64,000 nucleotides of DNA from Phymorhynchus buccinoides (taxonomy: Eukaryota > Mollusca > Gastropoda > Neogastropoda > Raphitomidae). This document shows positions 35,201 to 45,583 of the stretch, in pieces; position 1 is the first letter of the stretch; the number at the start of each line of letters is the position of its first letter. The position numbers and the translations under genes were made by a program. The notes below the pieces were generated by a model. The model was not told the origin of the DNA. It did no database searches and saw only the letters and a list, made by a program, of their open reading frames with translations. The DNA lies in NCBI GenBank assembly GCA_017654935.2, contig CM065698.1, positions 287,426 to 351,425 of the forward strand, read 5' to 3'.

Positions 35201-37493
35201 CTCTCTTGGTAGACATCCACTGTTGGCTATTCTCTCCTGGTAGACATCCACTGTTGGCTATTCTCTCCTGGTAGACATCCACTGTTGGCTATTCTCTCAT
35301 GGTAGACATCCACTGTTGGCTATTCTCTCTTGGTAGACATCCACTGTTGGCTATTCTCTCCTGGTAGACATCCACTGTTGGCTATTCTCTCTTGGTAGAC
35401 ATCCACTGTTGGCTATTCTCTCCTGGTAGACATCCACTGTTGGCTATTCTCTCTTGGTAGACATCCACTGTTGGCTATTCTCTCTTGGTAGACATCCACT
35501 GTTGGCTATTCTCTCTTGGTAGACATCCACTGTTGGCTATTCTCTCTTGGTAGACATCCACTGTTGGCTATTCTCTCTTGGTAGACATCCACTGTTGGCT
35601 ATTCTCTCATGGTAGACATCCACTGTTGGCTATTCTCTCATGGTAGACATCCACTGTTGGCTATTCTCTCTTGGTAGACATCCACTGTTGGCTATTCTCT
35701 CATGGTAGACATCCACTGTTGGCTATTCTCTCTTGGTAGACATCCACTGTTGGCTATTCTCTCCTGGTAGACATCCACTGTTGGCTATTCTCTCTTGGTA
35801 GACATCCACTGTTGGCTATTCTCTCTTGGTAGACATCCACTGTTGGCTATTCTCTCTTGGTAGACATCCACTGTTGGCTATTCTCTCTTGGTAGACATCC
35901 ACTGTTGGCTATTCTCTCATGGTAGACATCCACTGTTGGCTATTCTCTCATGGTAGACATCCACTGTTGGCTATTCTCTCATGGTAGACATCCACTGTTG
36001 GCTATTCTCTCCTGGTAGACATCCACTGTTGGCTATTCTCTCTTGGTAGACATCCACTGTTGGCTATTCTCTCATGGTAGACATCCACTGTTGGCTATTC
36101 TCTCTTGGTAGACATCCACTGTTGGCTATTCTCTCATGGTAGACATCCACTGTTGGCTATTCTCTCATGGTAGACATCCACTGTTGGCTATTCTCTCTTG
36201 GTAGACATCCACTGTTGGCTATTCTCTCCTGGTAGACATCCACTGTTGGCTATTCTCTCATGGTAGACATCCACTGTTGGCTATTCTCTCTTGGTAGACA
36301 TCCACTGTTGGCTATTCTCTCATGGTAGACATCCACTGTTGGCTATTCTCTCTTGGTAGACATCCACTGTTGGCTATTCTCTCATGGTAGACATCCACTG
36401 TTGGCTATTCTCTCATGGTAGACATCCACTGTTGGCTATTCTCTCTTGGTAGACATCCACTGTTGGCTATTCTCTCATGGTAGACATCCACTGTTGGCTA
36501 TTCTCTCTTGGTAGACATCCACTGTTGGCTATTCTCTCCTGGTAGACATCCACTGTTGGCTATTCTCTCATGGTAGACATCCACTGTTGGCTATTCTCTC
36601 CTGGTAGACATCCACTGTTGGCTATTCTCTCCTGGTAGACATCCACTGTTGGTTATTCTCTCCTGGTAGACATCCACTGGGCACCAGCGTTGGCTATTCT
36701 CTCCTGGTAGACATCCACTGGGCACCAGCGTTGGCCATTCTCTCCTGGTAGACATCCACTGGACACCAGCGTTGGCCATTCTCTCCTGATAGACATCCAC
36801 TGGGCACCAGCGTTGGCTATTCTCTCTTGGTAGACATCCACTGTTGGCTATTCTCTCTTGGTAGACATCCACTGTTGGCTATTCTCTCTTAGTATACATC
36901 CACTGGGCACCAGCGTTGGCTATTTTCTCTTGGTAGACATCCACTGGGCACCAGAGTTGGCTATTCTCTCTTGGTAGACATCCACTGGGCACCAGCGTTG
37001 GCTATTCTCTCTTGGTAGACATCCACTGGGCACCAGAGTTGGCTATTCTCTCTTGGTAGACATCCACTGTTGGCTATTCTCTCTTGGTAGACATCCACTA
37101 GGCACCAGCGTTGGCTATTTTCTCTTGGTAGACATCCACTGGGCACCAGAGTTGGCTATTCTCTCTTGGTAGACATCCACTGTTGGCTATTCTCTCTTGG
37201 TAGACATCCACTGGGCACCAGAGTTGGCTATTCTCTCTTGGTAGACATCCACTGTTGGCTATTCTCTCTTGGTAGACATCCACTGTTGGCTATTCTCTCT
37301 TGGTAGACATCCACTGTTGGCTATTCTCTCTTGGTAGACATCCACTGTTGGCTATTCTCTCTTGGTAGACATCCACTAGGCACCAGCATTGGCTATTTTC
37401 TCTTGGTAGACATCCACTAGGCACCAGCGTTGGCTATTTTCTCTTGGTAGACATCCACTAGGCACCAGCGTTGGCTATTTTCTCTTGGTAGAC
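32202..37493 (+). repeat. 31/41-bp minisatellite
   Basis: About 150 tandem units. The short unit is 31 bp (GTTGGCTATTCTCTCTTGGT, AGACATCCACT). The long unit is the same plus GGGCACCAGC (41 bp). Long units cluster at both ends (32390-34640 and 36670-37480). The middle (34650-36650) is almost pure 31-bp units with CTTGG, CATGG or CCTGG variants. Longer duplicated blocks exist, for example a block near 33280-33520 recurring ~903 bp later, and a ~318-bp block repeated at 33650 and 33968. The LINE insertion lies at its left edge. Open frames of 60-120 codons are repeat translations. Confidence 0.97.
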
Positions 37494-38116
37494 GAAATAG
37501 GTCACAGTTGTGCTCGCGGATCAATCAATGGGTGATTGTCTTTTAAAGAGAGGTTACTCCTCACTTTTAATGACATCATCAAACTGTGTACACCATCTTA
37601 AAGAGCGGAAACAGAGCTTTCTAATGACTCCACATCAGGGTCGATTAACGTAATGCTTTGAGGAAGCAAATTGACTTGTGACTTCTTTTTTTTTCGCCGT
37701 AAAAACTTGGAAATTTAATTATTTGGTATAAATTTATATCATGTTAAACGTCATTTTATCAGGAATAACCCTGTACTACTTTTAGATGTGATAGAAGCAA
37801 AGCGAGAAGTAACCAAGCCTGTGAAGCAACCAACCACATTTTCCCCTACTGACGGATCGCAGCCACAAGGGTCATCACGGCGGATACTAAACCTATTTCA
37901 AAAACTCATTAAAAAAACAACCATATCACCCACATACACACAAACAAAAAGCACAGGATGGAAGAAAAAAGTCTGATCTTTATTTTGATATAGATTTAAT
38001 AGCAAAGCACAGAGCGATTAATGGATAGATAGTGATTGAAAAGTAGTCAAATTCATGGAAAGTCAGTAGTAGTGACAGCTGCCAGCTTGAGGCTGCTGCT
38101 AGATAGAGTGTATGAT
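37494..38116. other. Unique sequence between minisatellite and the broken exon copy
   Basis: About 620 bp without a supported gene. A 62-codon frame at 37788-37976 has no recognisable similarity. The sequence abuts the breakpoint of the truncated SLC35F6-like exon copy at 38117. Confidence 0.5.
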
Positions 38117-38183
38117 ATGAACTTTTCCTCAAAGACCATTTGCATGGCGATCATGATTTGTGCCATCACCATCAATAAACAAT
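38117..38183 (-). pseudogene. Truncated duplicate of the SLC35F6-like middle exon
   Basis: 67 bp on the minus strand nearly identical to the start of the exon at 14651-14761, including the acceptor TTTCAG and the frame for LLMVMAQIMIAMQMVFEEK. The similarity stops abruptly after GTTCAT; no donor site follows and the rest of the exon is missing. It lies only 31 bp (a CA/TG run) from the donor of the exon at 38215-38385, too short for a normal intron. It is therefore read as a broken duplicate, with the complete copy 23.4 kb further on. Confidence 0.85.
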
Positions 38184-38214
38184 CTGAAACACACACACAC
38201 ACACACACACATAC

Positions 38215-38385
38215 CGGCAGCTAGTCCATACTTGTCGTAGCCATGGGGACTTTTGTGCACAAAGTCGGTCATCCCAAACAGGCCAACACCCACCACCACC
38301 ATGAGAGATGACACCCACATGTATTTCGCCATGTGCTTGGACATGAAGGCAACGCGCAGTAACACAGTGAAAAACACTGCGGCAC
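38215..38385 (-). CDS. SLC35F6-like carrier, upstream exon (first seen)
   Basis: Minus-strand exon of 171 bp (57 codons), phase 1 at both ends. The acceptor is TGTGTGTTGACAG before GTGCCGCAG, and the donor is CTAGCTGCCG before GTATGTGTG. The product begins AAVFFTVLLRVAFMSKHMAK, then has a hydrophobic helix (VSSLMVVVGVGLFGMTDFV) and HKSPHGYDKYGLAA. From memory this fits the human SLC35F6 stretch GAVIIFTGLFSVAFLGRRL...GLVVVGLADLLSK, which directly precedes the segment encoded by the middle exon. Phase and order are consistent with splicing to 14761. Exons for the N-terminal part were not found to the right. Confidence 0.85.
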
Positions 38386-38405
38386 CTGTCAACACACACA
38401 CACAC

Positions 38406-38652
38406 ATGTATTTAGCCATGTGTTTGGACATAAAGACAACGCGCAGCAACACAGTGAAAAACACTGCGGCACCTGTCAACACACACACACACACATGCAT
38501 TTAGCCATGTGTTTGGACATAAAGACAACGCGCAGTAACACAGTGAATAACACTGCGGCACCTGTCAACACACACACACACATGTATGTATTTAGCCATG
38601 TGTTTGGACATAAAGGCAAAGCACAGTAACACAGTGAATAACACTACCGCAC
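38406..38652 (-). pseudogene. Three tandem truncated copies of the upstream exon's 5' part
   Basis: Copies at 38406-38472, 38495-38561 and 38586-38652 (minus strand) each repeat the acceptor (GTTGACAG) and the first ~22 codons of the exon at 38215-38385 (AAVFFTVLLR..FMSKHMAKYM). They then run into a TG repeat instead of the rest of the exon. Spacing of acceptors is 87, 89 and 91 bp. A fifth, much degraded copy may lie around 38680-38730. The intervening TG runs keep the frame open for the two copies nearest the real exon. The breakpoint falls where exon text ACATGTG meets the TG repeat, so slippage or unequal exchange at the microsatellite explains the array. Confidence 0.85.
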
Positions 38653-38810
38653 CTGTCAACACACACACAATGCGTTGGGTTATGTATTTGGACACACACA
38701 AAAACAGTGAACAGCGCAAAGGTGCAACAGATGTAAAGCACTCGATCAATTTATAATAAAATTATAGAGCTCTAATTAAGGATTCATGAACCCACATCAG
38801 CTCAGATTGT

Positions 38811-38851
38811 AGGCCAACTTGACATAGATGAAGAGCAGACAGTATGGACTC
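38811..38851 (+). repeat. Left stub of an ~88-bp satellite unit
   Basis: AACTTGACATAGATGAAGAG and CAGACAGTATGGACTC match the end of the units found at 46977-47444, on the other side of the LTR element. The last five bases, GACTC, are the left target duplication. Confidence 0.85.
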
Positions 38852-40232
38852 TGTCACAAACGGCTTGTCTGGCGTTACCCACTCTAGGCTAGGCCTCCGG
38901 TTTCAGCTTGTAGGCTTGTTGTTTTATCATACACGATAGCAGATGACAGGTTGTTTGCGTATTCTGTGTTTCGGGAGTTAGCTTTAGTGAGAAAGTTCAT
39001 GAGAGGTCGAGTGAGTGCGTGTATGAATCTGGGTATGCATGTTTGTTATCCAATGAGGGGATGTCTTAGATTTAGAAAATTGTCTGTTTTATTGTGATTG
39101 GCTTCGAGCATGGGTGTGTAGTTTCTACACAAGATGTAGTCCCCTGTGTGAAAAGGAATGTTCTCGTCACTTTCTGTTGATTTGCCGAAGAAGTCAGACC
39201 AGATCCTAGCTGTAGCCAGATTGTGGTAGGCTAGGAGTAGTGAGCTGTTTGAGCTCGTTCTCTAGTTTTTGACCGGTTTGGTCAAGGTCCGGTTTGGTGA
39301 AGAGTATTTTACTTGGGCGTTAGGCGTGGTTCTTCGTATCTGTGAGTGGGCCTACAGACTTGTGTTTGACAAGTGTGCCTACGTGTATTGTAGCTGTCTT
39401 GTTCTGGACCTAAGGCACCCCTCTTTTGGACCTTGAAAAGCCACCAATTCGCGCTCTCACCATGATGATGCAGTGTTGGGGGTCAATGTCACTGAAGAAG
39501 ACGAGAAGTCTTCGACGCAAGCCACCTACTCGCGCTGTCACCGTGATGCTGCAGTGTTGAGGGGTCGGCGTCACTGAAGAAGCTGAGAAGCCGTGGGTGT
39601 TCCTGCATTGTCTCGGGTTCATCGTTTCTCCGCCCGCAGTGCCGCGGGTTTGCGTCGTCAACGCCGTCGCGGGATCGCGTTTTGTTGTCAGCGCCTCCTG
39701 TCTGTATTCAGCGTCTGCGTCTGTGTGCGACAACGCCAGCGTCGTTTGTGGATCGGCGAGGACATTTCGCGGGCGTCGGTTGCAAATGTGTTGGTAGCTG
39801 GGAGGGGTGAATCTTCATCGGCACAGGTTTGTCACGTGCGATAGGGTCGGCGAATGAACTCCAAACTCTAGTTATAGCCCTCGGTGTCGGCGAGGATGTT
39901 TGGAGAAAAGAAGCGGGGACAAGGTAGAAAGTGAGGAATGACTGTGGGAATATGGGTGGTGAATGTGAACTGTGACTATTAGGGAAGGGGAAAAAGGAAG
40001 AATAGGGTAGAAACAAGACTGATAATTGCGGGGGATTGATTGGTTTTGATGTTTGATGCCATGTAAGTTTGTATTGGCGCTGATGTGTTTTTTGTGAATA
40101 AAAGTTATATGTTTGTACGTACCTGTGTTTTGTGGATGAATGAGAGCAGTCAGTAGGTTTTTCCTGGGGTTTAGTTTTGTTTTTGTAGGGCTTTGTTTTA
40201 TTTTCTACGTCCGACCTTAGCGTGTCGTGACA
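38852..40232 (+). repeat. 5' LTR
   Basis: 1381 bp from TGTCACAAACGG to CGTGTCGTGACA, with terminal inverted TGTCAC/GTGACA. It matches 45584-46976 closely, with scattered substitutions and small indels. AATAAA at 40097-40102 is the likely polyadenylation signal. An internal ~80-bp direct duplication lies at about 39430-39600 (GCCACC..(T/A)(T/C)(T/C)CGCGCT near both starts). Frames of up to 83 codons conserved in both LTRs reflect LTR identity and not a known gene. Confidence 0.95.
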
Positions 40233-41506
40233 AATGGTGGAGATGCGGGGTACATTCTAGTTACTTTTGGGAGGGAGGAACATCAAAACTGGTTAAGGTT
40301 AGGAATAGAGGAGACACTGCTGCTGACACTGTTGTGGGAGGTTGGCGGGTGTAGTGTCACGGGAAGAGGTGGACGGCGCTACTCAACACAGTGAGCAGTA
40401 TATTTTCAGGCCCCGTGGATGAATGTGTTGTGTTCATTTTGTACCGGGTTGGCGCAGCCAGTGTATGTGTGGTGTGTGGAAGTGAGTAAATGTGTTGGTG
40501 TGATGAATTAATATGTTGTTTGGCAATGTATTGATTTAAATTGGCTTAGTAATGTTTATGCATTGATTTTTTTTTTTTTTTTTTTTTTTTTTCTTTGCAC
40601 ATGTCACTGATGTGATTGACATAATTATTTGAGTCTTGTCGGTTTTGGATAATGACGCTTTGAAATATTGAAACTTGTGTACGGTTGAATTGTTGAGGAA
40701 CAGCAACAGTTGAGTAATTGTCACACATATTGGTTTTGGTCGGAGAGTAGGAATAATTTTAAAGCAAATTTGTATTCTTAATTCATAACTATTAAGTATT
40801 GAGAATATTTGGTCTTAGACTTAAGGAAAAGAAGATTTGTGGTATAAAATTGTTAGGGAAGATATTTGAATTTGGGAGTTTGTACAATAATATTACAAAA
40901 AAGAAATCTTGTGGGATTTAAATTTTGTTAGCACTGAGAAAGACAACAACCAGTCTTATAACACCTTGTTTTTGCATTTAGAAGTACAACTAAAATATTT
41001 TGCCTTGGCTGATACCATTGTGGGCTTTTGAGTAGAAAGGGAGGTAAGTTAATAATAATAAGGGGATTTTCATTAAAGGGGTATAAGTAGTGATAGTGAT
41101 TGTTGTGGGTGGTTAATTGTTACATTTCTTTGATAGGGTTTAATTGAATAAGGTTTAGTAGATTTAACCCTTTGGGAGTGAGTTGAGGGGGATAAGTAGA
41201 TAACGTTGTTTCTCTGAGAGGGTTTAGTTGAATAACGTTTAGTAAATTTTACCCTTCAGAAAATAGCTTAGTGGGTAGTGAATTATTTTAGTAACGAAAT
41301 AAAAGAGATTGTCAATAGTAAGTAGTTAAAATTGTTTTGACTTGTTTTGTTGTGAGCTAGGTACGTGTATTATAGGGAGTAAATTTAATTAATTTATCCC
41401 TTGAGGTATATAATACTGTTGTGGGACTGAGATTAGGCCGTGTGACCGCAACCGTGTGTTCTTCGCGATAAGAGGTTAGGTTGTTGTTGCCATTCTTTTT
41501 TCGAAA
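40233..41506 (+). other. LTR element leader with presumed primer-binding site
   Basis: 1.27 kb between the 5' LTR and gag. Two bases after the LTR, TGGTGGAGATGCGGGGT starts with the TGG expected of a primer-binding site (pairing with a tRNA 3' CCA end). The tRNA was not identified. A poly-T run of ~25 lies near 40567-40592. No coding frame was recognised. Confidence 0.55.
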
Positions 41507-42570
41507 ATGAGTGTGAGTGATAGGGAACTGCGTCCTATGCCACATAGGGTGCAGCAGCAACAGCATACACCAAGTGGAGAGGCAGGACGTTCACCTGCGG
41601 TAACGCCTGTTATGGAGGAATGGGTTAGGGAGCAAATGGGGACTGGTAGTCCTGCGCGGGTGAATACACCTGTGGAAACGCCTTATCAACATTTTGCCGA
41701 GATTGGGGTGAAAATAGGCTTAGCAAATGAGGGTCTGGCAAAGTTTGTTACTGAGTCAGTCAAAAACCAGGAAGAGGCTAGGCTTGGAGATCAAGAACTT
41801 CAGATAACGCGGAGGCGGGAGGCGGAAGAACTCCGGATAAGAGAGGAGGAACTTTCTTTAAAGAGAGAAGAAGCTAGGCAGCGTCAGTGGATGGTGGGGG
41901 AAGAATTGAGGTTGAAAGAGGAGGAGACCAGTAGAGACCGTGAGGTTGACTGTATGGAGGAAAAGGTCAAGAAAGAGCTTCAGATTCGTGAACGCCGGTG
42001 TGAACTCGAAGAAACGAAGAATGTACAACTCGACCCGCTTAGGGATCATGACGATGTGGATGAATACATTTCCCACTTCGAAACACAACGTGGTCGACGC
42101 AATTGATTGCCCTGTTGCGTGGGAAGGCCCGGGAGGCTGTGCTGCGCCTGGTGCCATCGGACCTCACTGACTACGCGACAGTCAAGGCAGCACTTCTCAA
42201 ACATTTTCGACTGGGCGCAGAGGCATACAGGGGAAAATTTAGAAATATTAAGAAGGAAGTTACAGAGACCTTCGAACAGATGTTGGAGCGGCTGAAGTCC
42301 TATTTGTCACTTTGGTGCAAAGTCGCGGGAAAGGATGAGACCAAGATAGTAGATTTGAGGGACCTTATTTTGAAAGAACAATTGTATGAGGCGTTGACGC
42401 CTGACTTGGTTACAGAAGTGCGCAAGGTCAACCCAGGGACAGCTGAAGTTGTGGCCCAACAAGCCACGTTAGTGTCAGAGGCTCGCAGAATGGGAAGAGA
42501 GGCCAGGTTTAACCGGAAAGGGAAGTTTCCACCTGCAGATCAGGGTTCAGGGTTCAGGGTCAAGACCTGA
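41507..42570 (+). pseudogene. LTR element gag, frameshifted
   Basis: The first frame starts at ATG 41507 (MSVSDRELRPMPHRVQQQQH) and holds a long charged coiled coil rich in Glu/Arg (about residues 80-175, EEARLGDQELQITRRREAEE...). A frame change near 42095 leads to a second frame to 42570 with a capsid-like helical part: LLRGKAREAVLRL, YATVKAALLKHFRL, FRNIKKEVTETFEQMLERLK and VDLRDLILKEQLYEAL. This resembles the retrotransposon Gag/SCAN-type fold. The protein would form the particle. A second frame change near 42550 connects to the knuckle/protease frame. Confidence 0.85.
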
Positions 42571-43264
42571 AGAGCTTGAATCGGAGCAGCCGAAAAAGAA
42601 TCCAGGTCACAAAGCGTCTGAGGGAGCAGCTCAGCTGAGCGGACCTAATAGGAGGGGACCCAGGACTGGCGTTGACTCTAGTTCGTTAGTGTGCTATCGA
42701 TGCAGGAAGCTAGGTCATGTCCAGAGAGATTGCCCTGAAGGATCAAGGGTTATGGCAGTAGCAGCTGACGGACTCGAGCATCTCTTGGATGAGGAATCAG
42801 AAACACCACCTTCTTTGTGCGTTCCATGTGCAAGCAAGCCTTACTCCCCTCGTTGCACAGCGTGGGTGAACGGTGTCAAGGTCATTGGAGTTAGGGACAC
42901 TGGCGCTGGTTATACTGTCGTGGCGGAAAAGCTTGTGTCGCCGGGTGACTACACCGGGAGAACTGTACCTGTGATTTTGGCAGAGTCACGCAGCCGTAAC
43001 AACCTGCCTGTCGCTTGTGTGTACATCGACACCCCTTTTATCAGAGGAGAGATTGAGGTGCTGGTTATGGCAAGCCCCGTTGAGAACCTTCTCATAGGCA
43101 ATTTCGCTAGGAGGAAAGGGAACAGTAAGGATGAAAGGGTGCCAGTATATGCTGTTCCAGAGTTATTGACAGCGGTGCAGACCAGAGCCCAGGCCAAAAG
43201 AGAAAGAGTGTTGGCCCCTCCTTTACCTGTGAAGGATCAGATTCTGGCTACATACATCTCATGA
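42571..43264 (+). pseudogene. LTR element nucleocapsid knuckle and aspartic protease
   Basis: Open frame containing one CCHC knuckle (CYRCRKLGHVQRDC, 42692-42733), then a retropepsin-like domain: CTAWVNGVKVIGVRDTGAGYTVV with the catalytic Asp-Thr-Gly at 42896-42904, then a beta-rich stretch (VPVILAESRSR, RGEIEVLVMASPVENLLIGN). The product would process the polyprotein. The frame ends at 43262-43264 TGA, just before the antisense LINE fragment, so the link to reverse transcriptase is lost. Confidence 0.87.
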
Positions 43265-43274
43265 CGAATTGATC

Positions 43275-44190
43275 CAGTACCAAAAATAATAATAATTGTA
43301 CATTTATATAGCGCTTTACCTCAGATGAGCCCAAAGCGCTTTACAATCAATGATTCATCAACAGACAACAAAAACAGCATTCAAGAGTGACACCAACCAG
43401 CAAACGCGCATATACAAAGCAACTCTCTCTCTCTCTAACACACACACACACTCGCACACGCACACACATAAACACACACATTTATCGATGCCAACTCGTT
43501 CATACCCCATTCGGTTAAGCCACAGCAACCGAGCCGCATGGACTGACCACATACACCAACACACATACACAAACACCCTCACACAAAAACGTACGCACGC
43601 AGACAGACACACAGACATGCACACAAACACAGACACACACACATGCGTGCACACACAACCCACAAAACCAAAACACACACAAGCACACATGTATGCACAC
43701 ATTCATGCTCACACACACACACAACACACACAACAAAACACAGCACAAACCTCTTATTCAATCTTCCCTCATGTGCACACAACGATAGACAACTGATCAA
43801 ATATTTAGGGCGCAGCAGGAAAAAGATGGGTTTTAAGAGAGGTTTTGAATGAGGAGACTGAGTTGGAGTGTCGGAGAGGAGAAGGCAGAGAATTCCACAG
43901 AGATGGTGCTTGACAAGAAAAAGAACGTTGGCCAGCAGATTTGAGAAGGATGGAGGGAATGGAAAGGAGACGAGAATCAGAAGACGAACGTAGTTGGCGA
44001 GCTGGGACATAGAGATGAAGAAGATCAGAGAGATACAGGGGAGCTTGATCATTCAGTGACTTGAAGGCAAGGAGGAGAATTTTGTAGTCAATACGTGATT
44101 GAACTGGGAGCTAATGTAGGGAACGAAGAACCGGAGTGATGTGATCGTACCTAGGGGAGCGAGAAATGAGACGAGCAGCATTATTACCAA
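43275..44190 (-). mobile_element. L2/CR1-like LINE 3' fragment, antisense inside the LTR element
   Basis: On the minus strand, from 44188 to the stop at 43805, the frame reads NNAARLISRSPRYDHITPVL, then RIDYKILLLAFKSLNDQAP, LYLSDLL, LRSSSDSRLLS, then SFSCQAPSLWNSLPSPLR and SFKTSLKTHLF. This is the C-terminal end typical of L2/CR1-type ORF2, with one in-frame TAG in the usual HWLPV motif. The 3' UTR has a GT/CA-rich stretch (about 43435-43735) and ends with TGTAAAGCGCTTTGGGC, AAGCGCTATATAAATGTACA and (ATT)n at 43285-43297, the classic 3' end of this group. It is 5'-truncated. It occupies the place where the LTR element's RT and RNase H should be. Confidence 0.9.
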
Positions 44191-45480
44191 GAGGAGGATG
44201 AAGCATTGGGAAATGCTAGGGAAGCATGTCGTCAGGGAACTGTGTACACTACCAAAAGGGGGGTGGTATCTTACAGGAAGAAGGATGGGATTCTACTGCG
44301 TGAATTCAAGATGGAGGGCAAGACCCAATCATCTATCTGTGTGCCAAAAGAGCTTGCGTCAAGCTGTATTGACTTTAGGCCATGATATCCCCATGTCTGG
44401 GCACCAGGGCGTCAAGAGAACCAAAGATCGGGTGATGGAACATTTTTACTGGCCGGGAGTCTGTGGGGACGTCAGTCGATACTGTAGGTCATGCCCCCAA
44501 TGCCAGCGCACTATCGACAGAGGGAGAGTACCTCCGGTTCCACTGGACAAGATGCCACTTGCGCAGGAGCCTTTTGGAAAGGTTGGGATAGATATCATCG
44601 GACCAATCGCGCCAATGTCCCGAGGAAGACACAGATACATCTTGGTGATGGTTGATTTTGCGACTTGATACCCGGAAGCGGTGCCACTGAAAGATATCAC
44701 CACGGAGACAGTGGCTGAGGCTGCATTCAATATGTGGACTCGTACGGGGATCCCCTCGTCGGTGTTGACAGATCGAGGATCCCAGTTCACCAGTCAAACC
44801 ATGACAGAGATCTTCCGTCTGCTTGCAATTACAGGGCTTCGGACTACCCCATACCACGCCCAATGCAATGGGCTTGTAGAAAGATTCAATGGGACATTGA
44901 AGCGGATGCTGCGTCGGTTAGCCCAAGAGCGTCCAGAGGAGTGGGACAGGTGGATTCCTGCTCTGTTGTTTGCGTACCGGGAAGTACCACAGGAGAGCAC
45001 GGGGTTCTCACCCTTCGAGCTGCTTTACGGTCGAACCGTCAGGGGACCAATGCAGGTGCTAAAGGAGTTGTGGATGCACCCGGAGAGACAAGATGTCAGA
45101 ACAGCTGCTGAATATGTGGTAGAGTTAAGGAACCGCATTGCAGAGACATGTTCCATAGCTCAGCAAAACCTCATCAAAGCTGCAAGGAAGTACAAACATC
45201 ATTTTGATTTGAAGGCGAAGCGGCGAGAGTTTGTCCCTGGTGAGCAAGTCCTGATACTCCGTCCCGTCAAGAACACCAAACTGGAACTCGCGTGGCAAGG
45301 GCCATTTCCAGTGCTAAAGCAGGACTGACGAAGTGGACTACAAGATCAGAGTCCGTGGAAAAGACAAAATCTACCATGCAAACTTGTTGAAAAAGTTTGT
45401 GACCAGAGAGGAGACACAGAAAGTCCCAAAGGAGCAGAAAGCAGGGAAGGCTGTAAGGGTTCAAGTAGTTTGTGTGAAGT
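44191..45480 (+). pseudogene. LTR element integrase, interrupted
   Basis: N-terminal HHCC zinc region (HDIPMSGHQG ... YCRSCPQCQ, about 44381-44510), then the DDE core: Asp at 44591-44593 (GIDIIGP), Asp at 44771-44773 (LTDRGSQF) and Glu at 44879-44881 (GLVERFNG), with the Asp-Glu spacing of 35 residues expected for D-D35-E. Before the second Asp there is an in-frame TGA (44666-44668) in a motif that usually has Arg there, consistent with CGA-to-TGA decay. After the C-terminal WQGPFPVL (GPY/F-like module) the frame ends at 45326-45328; similarity continues in another frame (DYKIRVRGKDKIYHANLLKK). The N-terminal edge is set by the antisense LINE. Confidence 0.9.
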
Positions 45481-45583
45481 GTTGCTAAGGGAAATTGTTT
45501 TCGCCGTTTGCGTCTTGTGGAAAACTTTCGAGAAAGTTTTTGAAATCAAAGCTGCACATCGCTTTAATCTTGTGAGGGGTGTG

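Noticed and set aside
38184..38214. A 31-bp functional intron between the upstream exon and the truncated exon copy
   Set aside because: It is shorter than normal spliceosomal introns, and the exon copy beyond it is cut off without a donor site.
43350..43796. Thr/His-rich 148-codon frame
   Set aside because: It is CA microsatellite text inside the 3' UTR of the antisense L2/CR1 fragment.
44666..44668. A further recoded TGA, in integrase
   Set aside because: The motif normally has Arg here and CGA-to-TGA is ordinary CpG decay, so it does not support a TGA recoding idea. The TGA at 27616-27618 in the LINE RT is likewise compatible with Arg or Cys decay.
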